Notes: a model not told the origin generated them from the sequence alone. A stretch of DNA of 50,935 nt from Acetobacter sp. DsW_063 (GCF_002153745.1 NZ_JOPL01000070.1:1-50935); one strand, 5' to 3'; shown: positions 1-9,402, numbered from the stretch's first letter. A program made the numbers and translations.

Positions 1-58
1 TGCATTGCAGCAACGGCAGATCATCTCAAGACCTAACAGGCCCTAGTCCCGTGGTGCA

Positions 59-253
59 TCAGTCTCCGTCATATGCGGGTGAAACTCGGTATATTTCTTT
101 GTTATTCATAATAATTTCAAAATAATTTTGAAGAAATTCGTCGAATTTTCTCGACTTACTCCTGTCGGGCATAGTCGTATTTTCGTTGTGTTTTGATTTA
201 TCGAGCAAGCAATCTAATGCACGGTTGATAGCAGCAAACAACTCTCGAGTCAT
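59..253 (-). CDS. possible small protein, doubtful
   Basis: An open frame of 64 codons reading away from the first TonB receptor gene. The product would be hydrophilic with no recognised motif. No ribosome-binding site stands before the ATG, and base composition is AT-rich like the surrounding spacer. It may be a genuine small gene or chance. I list it only because nothing else occupies this stretch. Confidence 0.18.
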   Translation of the reverse strand: MTRELFAAINRALDCLLDKSKHNENTTMPDRSKSRKFDEFLQNYFEIIMNNKEIYRVSPAYDGD

Positions 254-364
254 TTTATGCGACCAATTCGCATTTACATCTTCGGCGCCGTGACGTAAGT
301 CACATTCAGAAACATTGCCTCGTAGGTGTTTTGTGCGAGTTCAAGAGAGAGGGCCGAGTTTCCG
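254..364. promoter_or_regulatory. upstream region of the TonB receptor gene
   Basis: Spacer before the receptor gene. It contains a small dyad at 290-303 (GTGAC, four-base spacer, GTCAC). I looked for a Fur box, expected for a siderophore receptor, and saw no convincing 19-bp match. A GAGAGAGGG ribosome-binding site lies about 12 nt before the chosen ATG at 365. Confidence 0.3.
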
Positions 365-2734
365 ATGAGTGATTTAATCCGACGTTGCGTCGCGCCGCTG
401 TCTGTCGCGGGGACTCTGTTTGCCCTGAGCCATGCTAATGCTTCGGATACCATCGGCGCTTCCGAACGAGAGGACGCCCCTGCCGACAGGTTGCACGAGA
501 AGAAAAATCAGAAAGCGCCCAGTGCCAGACGCAATTTCGAAAGCGGGGATGTAGAGAACCTGACCGTCAAAGGACATGGTTTCAACACCATGCATCAGAA
601 TCTCGGCCTGTCCAGAATGCCGCAGGACGTGCTTCATACGGCGCAGACGATCGACGTGGTGCCTCAGGAGCTGATGCGACAGCAGAACGTGAAATCTTTG
701 GATGAGGCGCTGCGCAATGTGCCGGGCGTGACATCATCGATCGGCGAAGGCGCCGGTGGGATGAACGGCGATCAGTTTCTTATCAGAGGTTTTCAGGCCC
801 AGAACGATATCTACGAAGATGGATTGAGGGATTTTGGTGTATATTCAAGAGATTCATTTAGCCTTGAGACGGTGTCCGTTATAAAGGGACCTTCGTCGGA
901 GGTGTTCGGCAACGGCACCACCGGCGGCGCCATTAATATGATCACGAAGTCACCCACGCTGGCGAACCGTTACGCTGCAGAATTTTCCGGAGGGTCGGGC
1001 AGTTATTATCGGGGAACGCTGGATGTCAACCAGAAGATAAATGATTCCACGGCTTTCCAACTTTCAGGCATGGGCGACGAACACAACGTCGTTGGCCGCG
1101 ATTATATTTATTCGCACCGTTGGGGCGTAGCGCCATCCATTGCCTTTGGATTGGGTAAACGTGCAACACTCGTGCTGCAGTATATGCATCAGTCGGAAAA
1201 CTCGGTTCCGGATTTCGGTGTTCCGGTGGTCACGAAGCCTGGAGCGGCCTACGGTCAACCGATCACTGCATATGGTATTCGCAGAACGAATTTCTATGGA
1301 ACGAACAATGATCAAAACGCCACAAACGACAATATGGAGACGGCTCGCTTTACCTATAAATTAAACGACCATATTACGTTTTATGATGATCTTCGGGGTG
1401 GTCAGTACTATCGCACCTTTGCAGCGTCAAAAGCTACGTGCGACACGACTTGCGTAGATAATTATTTTGATGGAAATGCGGCAAGCGCTCTTGTAGCTCG
1501 TTCGGGCCCCAACGGCGCTGGTAATGGGGCTGGCGCGGGCACGTATATGGCGCCGCTTCCCTACCAACAACAGAGCTGGTCCGTTCAAAACGTCGCCTCG
1601 ATGGTCGCGAATTTCAAAACTGGATTTTTGAAACACCAACTCGTGGCGGGCTTTGATCTCGAGCGTGTCAGCGACCGACGTGAACAGTCGACATATCTGA
1701 AGGCCAAACCCTATGCGAGTCTGGTCAGCCCTAATCCTTATGTAGGAAATCTTGGCCTCGTATCGGGCGATTCCAACCCCGGTGGATTAGTAAATCTGGG
1801 CGGAATCGGCGCGAAGGCCAACAGCAACGGCTATGGCTTTGACACCGGATTATTTCTATTTGACCAAATCTGGTTCACCGACTGGCTTTCGGTCAAAGGT
1901 GGTTTTCGTTGGGACCGCTGGCAGACTACGTACAATGTCACCGGAGGAGATGTCTCAAAATACCCCGACAAGCATTTTCATGACGTCAGCGGCGTATTCA
2001 ATCCCAACGTAAGCCTGATCGTCACTCCTGACAGCCACCAGACTTATTACTTTACGTGGGCCAGTTCGACGACGCCGATGGGGATGTACGTCACCAATGG
2101 CTCCGTTCCGATCCGGCCGGGCACGAATTCATTCGCCAGTCCGGAAAAAGCGCAGCTTTACGAAATTGGCGCGAAGTACAGCCTGTTCCATGATCGTATG
2201 GGCTTTACGGCTTCATTGTTCCGTCTGGATAAAGGTAATGCTCTCAATGCGGATCCTGTGACAGGTCAAATTGAAAGTTCCTCTGACAGGCAGCGTAACC
2301 AGGGTCTCGAGCTTTCTGCCGGAGGCGTCATCCTGCCGGGTTGGAACGTGACGGCGACGTATGCGCTGTACGATAGCGACACGACGTCATCAGCCACAGC
2401 CGCCAATCGAGGCAAGAACGTCCAGTATGTTCCCCATAATCAGGCGACGCTCTGGACCGCCTATAACGCGTTCTCCAGCAAGCCGTACAATTTCATGGTC
2501 GGCGGAGGCGTGACCTGGCGTCAGCATGTATGGCTCGATGCGGCCAATACAGTGCGCGCGCCAGCAAATCTTGACTTCAGCGCCGTCATTTCTCATCGCT
2601 TCAACGAGCACTGGAAAATTTCAATGAATGGTTACAACCTCGCCAATCGCTTGAATTATCAGAGCCTCTTCTCTAACCGCGTTACGCCGTCCGCAGGTCG
2701 CATGTTTCTGGGCGAACTGAGTATGATTTACTAA
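365..2734 (+). CDS. TonB-dependent siderophore receptor (Fiu/catecholate-like)
   Basis: An outer-membrane beta-barrel receptor of 789 residues that probably imports a ferric siderophore using TonB energy. The N-terminus (MSDLIRRC, then a hydrophobic stretch ending HANA) is a signal peptide. An in-frame ATG 39 nt further upstream is less likely because the purine-rich ribosome-binding site precedes 365. The plug domain follows, with the usual run from a QTIDVVPQE segment through NVPGV, the DGLRD loop and the KGPSSEVFG / GGAINM motifs. The rest is barrel with repeated aromatic-rich strands ending in Tyr. It resembles the Fiu and ferric-pseudobactin-like class rather than the other two receptors in the window. 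It is followed by a hairpin and stands alone. Ligand is not predictable. Confidence 0.9.
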   Translation: MSDLIRRCVAPLSVAGTLFALSHANASDTIGASEREDAPADRLHEKKNQKAPSARRNFESGDVENLTVKGHGFNTMHQNLGLSRMPQDVLHTAQTIDVVPQELMRQQNVKSLDEALRNVPGVTSSIGEGAGGMNGDQFLIRGFQAQNDIYEDGLRDFGVYSRDSFSLETVSVIKGPSSEVFGNGTTGGAINMITKSPTLANRYAAEFSGGSGSYYRGTLDVNQKINDSTAFQLSGMGDEHNVVGRDYIYSHRWGVAPSIAFGLGKRATLVLQYMHQSENSVPDFGVPVVTKPGAAYGQPITAYGIRRTNFYGTNNDQNATNDNMETARFTYKLNDHITFYDDLRGGQYYRTFAASKATCDTTCVDNYFDGNAASALVARSGPNGAGNGAGAGTYMAPLPYQQQSWSVQNVASMVANFKTGFLKHQLVAGFDLERVSDRREQSTYLKAKPYASLVSPNPYVGNLGLVSGDSNPGGLVNLGGIGAKANSNGYGFDTGLFLFDQIWFTDWLSVKGGFRWDRWQTTYNVTGGDVSKYPDKHFHDVSGVFNPNVSLIVTPDSHQTYYFTWASSTTPMGMYVTNGSVPIRPGTNSFASPEKAQLYEIGAKYSLFHDRMGFTASLFRLDKGNALNADPVTGQIESSSDRQRNQGLELSAGGVILPGWNVTATYALYDSDTTSSATAANRGKNVQYVPHNQATLWTAYNAFSSKPYNFMVGGGVTWRQHVWLDAANTVRAPANLDFSAVISHRFNEHWKISMNGYNLANRLNYQSLFSNRVTPSAGRMFLGELSMIY

Positions 2735-2751
2735 ACATTTAGTAATACGCA

Positions 2752-2779
2752 GTCGCGCGGCATATTGATTCCGCGCGAC
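2752..2779 (+). terminator. hairpin after the TonB receptor gene
   Basis: A perfect 9-bp stem (GTCGCGCGG with CCGCGCGAC) and a 10-nt loop, 17 nt after the receptor stop codon. Only a weak T-rich run follows (GTGTTTC), so it is a plausible but not classical Rho-independent terminator. A second imperfect 10-bp inverted repeat (2846-2855 with 2873-2882) lies between the converging genes. Confidence 0.5.
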
Positions 2780-2892
2780 GTCGTCGTGTTTCTATCTGAA
2801 GAAAATTTATTCTTTTCATTCAGGGCGTTCTGAACGAGTTTTTAAGGAAGCGTTCACGTCCGCCCGAGGCTCGAACGCCTCCTTGTCAAGGC

Positions 2893-4800
2893 TTACTTCT
2901 GCACCGGGACCTCGATCCAGCTTCCCTTCACATCAATGGAAATGGTCGCCGGTTTGTAAGAATCTTCTGACGCCAGAAAGATATTGTCCACATAAGTCTG
3001 CGGGTTTCGGTCGTAGAGAGGGAACCAGCTCGACTGGACCTGCACCATAATCCGATGGCCAGGCAAGAACGTGTGGTTCGTCATAGGCAACGGAAATTTG
3101 TACAATTGCGGGGTATTCGCCGGGACGGCCTCCGGTTTGTCGAAGCCGTTCCGATACCGGCCACGCAGGATGTCCGCGCTCACCATGAACTGATAACCGC
3201 CCATCTCCCGCTGGTCCGCGACCTCGTCAGGATAGACGTCGATCAACTTCACCACGAAATCGCCATCGGTTCCCGTCGTCGACGCCGTCAGATGCACGAG
3301 CGGTTCGCCGCGAAGGGTGACAGGCTGCGTCAACACCGGAGAGGTGAAGGTGGCGACGTCTGTTCGCGCTGTAACGTTGCGCTGGTCGGTCGCCAGCCAG
3401 TAAGGCCAGGGCGACCCCTCCACGCCCTTGGGGCGGATCGGCCGTGGAATATAGGGAACCGGGTGCGCGGGATCGGCGACGTAGTTCACGGGACTGGCGT
3501 CCGAACCCGGCGTGCTGAAGCCCAGCCCGTGGTTCGCCTGAAAATGCAAAGCTTCACAACCGGAGGCGCAGGCAGCTGGCGGCAACGCGTCCGTTGTCTC
3601 CCATACGTTGTCCCCGGTGCGGAAACGTGTGACGCGAGCAGGCAGAGGCGTCGTGGCGTCTTTCAGGTAGTGGGCAAGGAAAGGTTCAAGAACGTTCTTG
3701 CGAAAATAATAACCTGTGTCGGAACGCAGGGCCACCGGGCCCAATGTGCTCGCCGCCCTGATCTCTCCTCCGTGGTTCCACGGTCCCATGACCAGATAGA
3801 GGTTGGCGCTCGACGCGGGCGATCGATGGAGCGCGTAATAAGTCGCAAGTGCGCCGTAGATATCCTCCTGATCCCAGAGGCTGTGCACCAGCATGGTGGG
3901 GACCTTCAGGCCTTCGCTGGCGAGAATCTTGTCCATCGCCTGAGCCTGCCAGAAGGAATCGTAAGCAGGATGGGCGAGCAGGGCGCGGAAGAAGCCGATC
4001 TGCTCCATTCCGCGTGACTTGCCAACGGCGCCAGCCGAAACGCCATTCAGATAGAGATCGTACCCGTCGTATTGGCTGGCCCACCATTTTACGGTGTTCT
4101 TTGGCGTGCCGTCCTGCTCATAGACATATGGCAGCATTTCCTCGCGGAACGCACCGTTGTGGAACCAGTCGTCTCCCATCCACCCATCCACCATGGGGTT
4201 CATCGGCACAGAAACCTTCAGCGCTGGATGAGGGTGCACAAGTGCGGTCAGAGCGGTATAGCCGTCATAGGACACGCCAATCACGCCGACCTTGCCGTTA
4301 CTTTCGGGAACGTTGTGGATCAGCCATTCGATCGTGTCCCAGGTGTCGGTCGAATGATCGACCGACGTAGCGTTCAAGGGGCCGCGCATCGGGCGGTTCA
4401 TGACGTAACGCCCCTCGGACTCGTATTTTCCGCGCACGTCCTGCAGCACGCGGATATAGCCGCCGTCGAGGATGACGTCGGGCATGTTGTCATAACCCTG
4501 GAGGCTCGACGCTTCGTCCCCACTCGGCGTGCGCGCCGCCATCTTGTCCGCGCTGTAGGGCGTGCGGGTCATCAGCATACCGGCGTCGCGCGCGCCCTTG
4601 GGAATGATAATGATCGTGTGCAGCTTTACGCCGTCGCGCATCGGAATCATGACGTCGCGCCGGACGTAATTGAAACTTGAAGAATCGACCTTGAAAGTTT
4701 CTGGCATATCCGGAAATAGGCCGGTAGTCGGCGCGGCGAGCGCGGCAACGGGAAGCGCCTGCGTCGCCAGAAGAATTTTTAATATCGTGCGTATTTTCAT
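2893..4800 (-). CDS. alpha-amino acid ester hydrolase (CocE/NonD, X-Pro dipeptidyl-peptidase S15 family)
   Basis: A secreted serine hydrolase of 635 residues with a cleavable signal peptide (first ~22 residues, ending ALAA). It has the S15 alpha/beta-hydrolase core and a C-terminal jelly-roll domain. The nucleophile is Ser177 in GVSYDG. Asp310 in LWDQED and His343 in GPWNHGG complete the triad. The spacing matches the characterised Acetobacter turbidans enzyme (Ser205, Asp338, His370, from memory). The carboxylate cluster that binds the substrate alpha-amino group is also present: Asp211 in GDDWFH, and Glu312 and Asp313. This supports an ester or amide hydrolase for alpha-amino acyl compounds, the family that also acylates beta-lactam nuclei, rather than a generic CocE. 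It is monocistronic and divergent from the next gene. Confidence 0.88.
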   Translation of the reverse strand: MKIRTILKILLATQALPVAALAAPTTGLFPDMPETFKVDSSSFNYVRRDVMIPMRDGVKLHTIIIIPKGARDAGMLMTRTPYSADKMAARTPSGDEASSLQGYDNMPDVILDGGYIRVLQDVRGKYESEGRYVMNRPMRGPLNATSVDHSTDTWDTIEWLIHNVPESNGKVGVIGVSYDGYTALTALVHPHPALKVSVPMNPMVDGWMGDDWFHNGAFREEMLPYVYEQDGTPKNTVKWWASQYDGYDLYLNGVSAGAVGKSRGMEQIGFFRALLAHPAYDSFWQAQAMDKILASEGLKVPTMLVHSLWDQEDIYGALATYYALHRSPASSANLYLVMGPWNHGGEIRAASTLGPVALRSDTGYYFRKNVLEPFLAHYLKDATTPLPARVTRFRTGDNVWETTDALPPAACASGCEALHFQANHGLGFSTPGSDASPVNYVADPAHPVPYIPRPIRPKGVEGSPWPYWLATDQRNVTARTDVATFTSPVLTQPVTLRGEPLVHLTASTTGTDGDFVVKLIDVYPDEVADQREMGGYQFMVSADILRGRYRNGFDKPEAVPANTPQLYKFPLPMTNHTFLPGHRIMVQVQSSWFPLYDRNPQTYVDNIFLASEDSYKPATISIDVKGSWIEVPVQK

Positions 4801-5181
4801 GAACTGTATCCGGGAATGGCTGGAGAATGTGAAGACGATATGCCGCCCGCCCGCTCATTGACGGCTGGCTCCGCAGCTTCGTCGCGATGGTTGGAGAGCG
4901 GCGCTGACCTGTCCGAGCGGGCCACAGCGACGCGCGGATGGCTGGTCGGGTGTCGATGGCCGGAAGCTGGCAGGTCTGGCGGTTAGGGGGGGGGGATTAT
5001 GCGGGCACGACGTTCCCTCGAGTTACATTCGATCTCGAAACGATAAATGTGCTGCAAAAATATTGTCAAACTGCGGCGGGCGCCGATTTCGGACATTTCG
5101 CTTCACGGGGGAGCGCGGAGTCTGTTTTATGGCGGGCGACGCCGCTCTCAAGACGGCGCGTCTGACGCGTAAGGAAAAACG
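4801..5181. promoter_or_regulatory. divergent promoter region with a nine-G tract
   Basis: This 381-base spacer separates the start codons of the ester hydrolase and the lipoprotein hydrolase and must hold both promoters. No clean sigma-70 pair was found. A run of nine G residues lies at about 4986-4994, and several short dyads occur near 5140-5175 just before the AAGGA ribosome-binding site. Confidence 0.35.
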
Positions 5182-6450
5182 ATGCCACGCTCGTGTCCGC
5201 CCCCATCGCATATGAAAACTCCGCCCGGTTTGCTCAACGTCGCGACGACTGCTGTCGCGCTGACGCTGGCCGCCTGCTCCGGGTTGCCGGAAGCGCCCAA
5301 GTCTCCGCCGCAGGTAGCTGGTCAATTGACGTCTTCCGAGCCGCTTCCGGCTGCGGATGCGCTGTCCGAGGCAGGGACGTCGTTGCGCATCACTTATCTT
5401 TCCACCGATGGCGTGACCGGCTCCGGTCTCGTCCCTGTAACTGGGGAAGTGTTCATTCCGTCAGGGGCGCCGCCCGCAGGGGGGTGGCCCATCGTCGCAT
5501 GGGCGCATGGCACCGTAGGCGTCGCGGACTCGTGCGCGCCTTCGCAGAATCCGGTCACGCCTCGGAATCAGGCCTATCTTTCCGCATGGCTGCAGCGCGG
5601 ATTCGCGATCGTCGCGACCGATTACCAGGGTCTGGGAACACCCGGCCCCCATCCGTATCTGAACGCGCGCGCCGAAGCTTACAGCGTGCTCGATTCAGTG
5701 CGGGCGGCCCTTTCAGGCGTCAAGGGGCTGAGTAACAAGGTCATGATTGTCGGGCAGTCGCAGGGGGCTGGGGCTGCTTTCGCCGCAGCGGCCTATGCGC
5801 CCACCTATGCACCTACGCTCGGTGTAAAGGGGACAGTCGCGACCGGAATACCGTATATGAGTCCCCAGATCGTTCAGGCGATGCTGGCGAACATCACGAA
5901 GGCGCAACACGCCAAGAGCAAGGCGGCCAACGGCGGTCACGGGAAAGTTTCGCCGTCGGGCGAGGGTGACCCAACAGTTGTCTACGCTTTGTTGCTCGGC
6001 GCGTCGCAGGCGGCGCTCGATCCCGACTTCAAGCCGGAGACAGCGTTTACCCCGGCGGCTATGCCTTCGTTCCAGGCCGCGTCGCAGATGTGCATCGATC
6101 CTCTGTTCAAGCAGGTCGGTGCGGCGGGGCTGACGCCCGCAACGGCCTTCACGCCGGGATTCGCGCAGGCCCTGGCGCCAACTTTCCGCGCGATGGCGTA
6201 TCCGACGCTCAAGCTGGCTCAGCCGGTGTTCATCGGAACCGGAACCGCAGACAAGGACGTCTCCCCGGCGTCGCAACTCGCGCTCGTTCATGACGCGTGC
6301 GCAGCGGGCTCGACAGTGCAGGCGCATCTTTACAAGGGGCTGGCGCACTCTCCGACCTTGCTGGCGTCGCTGAAAGATTCTGCAGGTTTCACCGAGGCGG
6401 TGATGAACGACCGGCCGGTGGTCGCCGAGTGTACGCCGACGCCGAAATAG
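5182..6450 (+). CDS. lipoprotein alpha/beta hydrolase, secretory-lipase-like
   Basis: A 422-residue exported hydrolase. The start at 5182 is preferred because AAGGA lies 6 nt upstream; a second ATG at 5212 has no ribosome-binding site. A hydrophobic segment ends in the lipobox LAAC (Cys32), so the protein is probably lipid-anchored. The catalytic core shows AWAHG, the nucleophile elbow GQSQG (Ser193), an acidic residue in GTADKD and a late His in GLAHS, the usual Ser-Asp-His order. The layout resembles secretory lipases of the LIP type (PF03583), which attack acyl esters. Substrate is unknown. It is monocistronic; folE converges from the other side. Confidence 0.75.
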   Translation: MPRSCPPPSHMKTPPGLLNVATTAVALTLAACSGLPEAPKSPPQVAGQLTSSEPLPAADALSEAGTSLRITYLSTDGVTGSGLVPVTGEVFIPSGAPPAGGWPIVAWAHGTVGVADSCAPSQNPVTPRNQAYLSAWLQRGFAIVATDYQGLGTPGPHPYLNARAEAYSVLDSVRAALSGVKGLSNKVMIVGQSQGAGAAFAAAAYAPTYAPTLGVKGTVATGIPYMSPQIVQAMLANITKAQHAKSKAANGGHGKVSPSGEGDPTVVYALLLGASQAALDPDFKPETAFTPAAMPSFQAASQMCIDPLFKQVGAAGLTPATAFTPGFAQALAPTFRAMAYPTLKLAQPVFIGTGTADKDVSPASQLALVHDACAAGSTVQAHLYKGLAHSPTLLASLKDSAGFTEAVMNDRPVVAECTPTPK

Positions 6451-6805
6451 GCGAGCTTCCGGGCGAGGCGATTAAGCCCCGCCGCGCCCGGACTCAACTT
6501 GGGTGGTCAAAGCGCCCCCCTTCACATGGATTCGCTTGTTCAGGGGGATGAGGCGTTCTGAAATAATGAGATGGAGCATTTCTACTGAACCGGAGTTCTG
6601 TGGAAATGCTCTCGATTATAACGCAGAGCCAGAGGCTAGACGGTCTGCTGTCTGGCTGGTCGGACAGAGCTCTCACTATCTGACGTAGTTTCTTGACTTG
6701 CGTGGAAGACGCCAGGCCTTATTTCTTCGCCACTCTGCCCAGACACGCGCGAGCGGAGCGGTTTTTCCGATATGCCGGATGTCTTTTCTTGCGAGTGTCC
6801 GGGTC
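6451..6805. other. convergent spacer with stem-loops
   Basis: This 355-base gap lies between two convergent genes. A perfect 9-bp inverted repeat (GAGCATTTC 6574-6582 with GAAATGCTC 6603-6611) encloses a further GAAC/GTTC stem. A 7-bp repeat (CCGGGCG / CGCCCGG) lies just after the hydrolase stop. Open frames here have no ribosome-binding site or recognisable domain. Confidence 0.4.
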
Positions 6806-7429
6806 TCAGGCGGACAGTTCGCCAATGGTCGGGCGGTTGAGCATCGCCATCAGTTCCTTGCGCGTGTCCGAGTTCTCGCGGAACACGCCGAGCATCCGGC
6901 TGGTGACCATCGACACCCCGGGGCGGTGGACGCCGCGCGTCGTCATGCACTGGTGTCCGGCTTCGATGATCACGGCAGTGCCGTGGGGCTGCAGCACAGA
7001 GTCGATGGTGTTGGCGATCTGCGCCGTCAGCCGTTCTTGAATCTGAAAGCGACGGGCGTAGGCGTCCACCAGACGCGCCAGCTTGGAAATTCCGACCACG
7101 CGGCGGCGCGGCAGATAGGCGACGTGCGCGCGGCCGATGATCGGCGCCATGTGGTGTTCGCAATGGCTTTCGAAGCGGATATCGCGGAGCAGAACGATCT
7201 CGTCGTAATCCTCGACTTCCGAGAACGTGCGCTGCAGCAAGTCTTCGGGATTGACCGCGTAACCCTGAAAAAACTCCTCGTACGCACGGGCTACCCGGGA
7301 GGGCGTATCCAGAAGACCCTCGCGTTCCGGATCTTCTCCGGCCCAGCTGAGGAGCACGCGGACAGCCTGTTCAGCTTCCTCGCGGGTCGGGCGGCGTGTG
7401 TTCGGGGCGGGGGACGACGTATCGGCCAT
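6806..7429 (-). CDS. folE: GTP cyclohydrolase I (type IA)
   Basis: Converts GTP to 7,8-dihydroneopterin triphosphate, the first step of folate (and queuosine) synthesis; cytosolic. The 207-residue protein is of normal length. Zinc ligands are Cys90 and His93 in SHCEHH and Cys161 in GHQCMTTRG. Other family blocks include [19 protein letters not shown] and VGISKLAR. It is third in the minus-strand series metZ-apaG-folE, 93 nt after apaG, so it may be co-transcribed or have its own promoter. A GAAAGAAG ribosome-binding site is about 8 nt before the ATG. Confidence 0.97.
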   Translation of the reverse strand: MADTSSPAPNTRRPTREEAEQAVRVLLSWAGEDPEREGLLDTPSRVARAYEEFFQGYAVNPEDLLQRTFSEVEDYDEIVLLRDIRFESHCEHHMAPIIGRAHVAYLPRRRVVGISKLARLVDAYARRFQIQERLTAQIANTIDSVLQPHGTAVIIEAGHQCMTTRGVHRPGVSMVTSRMLGVFRENSDTRKELMAMLNRPTIGELSA

Positions 7430-7522
7430 TGGCGCAACTTCTTTCGGAAAATTCTCTTCACAGCGGAAGGCGCTGCGGCGTCTGTATGAAGGGGAAAAAT
7501 TGGGGACGTTAGGAGCGAAGGC

Positions 7523-7999
7523 TCAGTGAATGAGGCCCGACTGATAGGGGCTGTCCAGACTAAAGGTGGGAATGGAAATTTCGAAACCACGCCCGGTCGC
7601 GACCTCAACCATGTGATAGGCGCCGCGCATGATGCCGCTTGGCGTGTCGAGCGACGCACCGGATGTATATTCGAAACCCGAGCCGGATTCGATGACGGGT
7701 TGCTCGCCTACCACGCCTTCGCCGCGCACGTGCTCGACGTTGCCGCGTCCGTCGATGATCTCCCAAGACCGTTCGAGCAACTGCACCGACGTAGCGCCGT
7801 GGTTTTCTATTCGTATGCGATACGCCCAGCAGAAATTGTTGTCTTCAGGCTGGGACTGATCATCAAGCCAGAAAGCACGCACCTGTACACGCAGGCCCTG
7901 CGTCGTCGCCTCGTACGCAGGGAGCGCCGCGATCGCCTCGTTCAGCGCAGCTTCGGCCTCGGCAAACGGCTTCGGGGGCATTGGCGGCCGACCGGACAT
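7523..7999 (-). CDS. apaG: ApaG protein
   Basis: An ApaG-family protein of 158 residues with a fibronectin-III-like beta-sandwich. The family is linked to Co2+/Mg2+ tolerance, but its biochemical role is unsettled. Seen here are the blocks YRIRIENHG, WEIIDGRG, GEGVVGEQP and GIMRGAYHMV. The open frame extends 25 codons further upstream, but GGGAGGA sits about 7 nt before the Met at 7999, so this start is chosen. Compared with short ApaG proteins (~125 aa), it carries an extra acidic/alanine-rich N-terminal stretch. It lies between metZ and folE on the same strand. Confidence 0.93.
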   Translation of the reverse strand: MSGRPPMPPKPFAEAEAALNEAIAALPAYEATTQGLRVQVRAFWLDDQSQPEDNNFCWAYRIRIENHGATSVQLLERSWEIIDGRGNVEHVRGEGVVGEQPVIESGSGFEYTSGASLDTPSGIMRGAYHMVEVATGRGFEISIPTFSLDSPYQSGLIH

Positions 8000-8126
8000 G
8001 TCTGCTTCCTCCCTGATGACGACTTTCGGACGCTGTCGCGAGCCCGATAGGGGTTGCGATTGAAACGGGGCCATCGAACTCAGGTTCGACGACTACGCTC
8101 CAACCCTTTGCTTGCAGAACGTTCCT

Positions 8127-8158
8127 ATCCCCTTCCGCTCACTGTAGCCGAAGGGGAT
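8127..8158 (-). terminator. hairpin after metZ
   Basis: A perfect 9-bp stem (ATCCCCTTC 8127-8135 with GAAGGGGAT 8150-8158) lies just downstream of the metZ stop. A U-run is missing, so termination may be partial and allow read-through into apaG. Confidence 0.45.
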
Positions 8159-8169
8159 GCGTTCCGCGT

Positions 8170-9402
8170 TCAGGCGGTATGGCTCGCCTGTCCGAGCGCC
8201 GCAACGCCCCGTTGGAGATCGGCGACGAGATCGTCCGCATCTTCAAGCCCAACCGACAGCCGGATGGCGCCGTCGGAGATGCCGAGACGCGCGCGTTCTT
8301 CCGCGCCGATTTTCATATGGGTCGTGGTCGCCGGATGCGTCGCCAGAGAGCGGGCGTCGCCCAGATTGTTGGAGATCAGCACGACGCGCAGGGCGTTAAG
8401 GAACGCGAAAGCGCCCGCTGTCCCGCCCGCGACTTCGAACGCCACCAGCGAGCCGAAACCTGTCATCTGTCGTGCTGCGATCTCGTGCTGCGGGTGGTCT
8501 TTGCGACCCGGATACCGCACACCGATCACGCCGGGCGCGCTGGCGAGCCAGTCCGCGACGATCGCAGTGTTGCGGGTCATCGCGTCGACACGTAACCGGA
8601 GGGTCTCCAGACTCTTGAGCATCACCCACGCATTGAACGGCGACAGCGCATTGCCGGTGTTGCGGGTGAAGGGTTGCACAACCTCCTCGATCCATTGCTT
8701 TGACCCGAGAATAGCCCCCCCGAGTACGCGCCCCTGTCCGTCGATATGCTTAGTGCAGGAATAGACGACCACATCGGCGCCCAGAGTCAGGGGCTTCTGA
8801 TAGACGGGCGATGCGAATGCGTTGTCGACAATTACAATGGCGCCCGCTGCGTGCGCCCGATCGGCGATGGCGCGCAGGTCGAGGACGTCGAGCATCGGGT
8901 TCGACGGACTTTCAAGCAGCACGGCGGCAGTCGGCTGGCGCAGGGCTTCGCTCCATGCGTCCAGATCGCCGCCATCGACGAACACCGTCTCGACGCCGTA
9001 TTTCGGCAGGAGATTGGCGATGATCCAGTGGCAGGAGCCGAACAGGGCGCGAGAAGCGACGACGCGGTCGCCAGCTTTCACGTGCGCCAGCAGGGCGGAA
9101 GATACGGCTCCCATGCCGGTCGACGTGGCGATACAGGCGTCCGCGCCTTCAAGGTCGGCAAGGCGACGCTGCAGAGCGTCCACAGTTGGGTTGCCGAAGC
9201 GGGAGTATTGATAATGAACGGCGTCGCCGGTGAACGTGGCTGCGGCCTGCTCGGCGCTGTCGTAGGCAAAGCCGGAGGTGAGAAACAGCGCCTCGCTCGT
9301 CTCTCCGTAGGGAGAGCGTTCGACATTGGCGTGCAGCAGGCGGGTCGCCTCGCGCCATTCCTGCGAGACGTCAGGGGACCCGTTTGTGTCTGATGTGCTC
9401 AT
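8170..9402 (-). CDS. metZ: O-succinylhomoserine sulfhydrylase (trans-sulfuration PLP enzyme)
   Basis: A PLP-dependent enzyme of the Cys/Met metabolism family, 410 residues. It makes homocysteine from O-acyl-homoserine and sulfide. The cofactor lysine is Lys218 in SCTKHIDGQGR. Also visible are YQYSRFGNPT, TGMGAV, ESPSNPMLD, VDNAFASP, and near the C-terminus the LATHPATTTH and GLEDADDL blocks. The call over cystathionine gamma-synthase rests on the HIDGQGRVLGG signature and on the SAM-II riboswitch upstream. A GTG at 9507 is an alternative start, but those 35 extra residues look non-conserved, and AGGAAAG precedes 9402. The choice matters because the riboswitch ends at 9521. Confidence 0.9.
   Translation of the reverse strand: MSTSDTNGSPDVSQEWREATRLLHANVERSPYGETSEALFLTSGFAYDSAEQAAATFTGDAVHYQYSRFGNPTVDALQRRLADLEGADACIATSTGMGAVSSALLAHVKAGDRVVASRALFGSCHWIIANLLPKYGVETVFVDGGDLDAWSEALRQPTAAVLLESPSNPMLDVLDLRAIADRAHAAGAIVIVDNAFASPVYQKPLTLGADVVVYSCTKHIDGQGRVLGGAILGSKQWIEEVVQPFTRNTGNALSPFNAWVMLKSLETLRLRVDAMTRNTAIVADWLASAPGVIGVRYPGRKDHPQHEIAARQMTGFGSLVAFEVAGGTAGAFAFLNALRVVLISNNLGDARSLATHPATTTHMKIGAEERARLGISDGAIRLSVGLEDADDLVADLQRGVAALGQASHTA

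Noticed and set aside
254-364. Fur box upstream of the siderophore-type receptor
   Set aside because: No stretch resembles GATAATGATAATCATTATC closely enough; only a short GTGAC/GTCAC dyad is present.
3055-4017. 320-codon plus-strand frame
   Set aside because: Antisense to the ester hydrolase; Arg-rich and without a domain.
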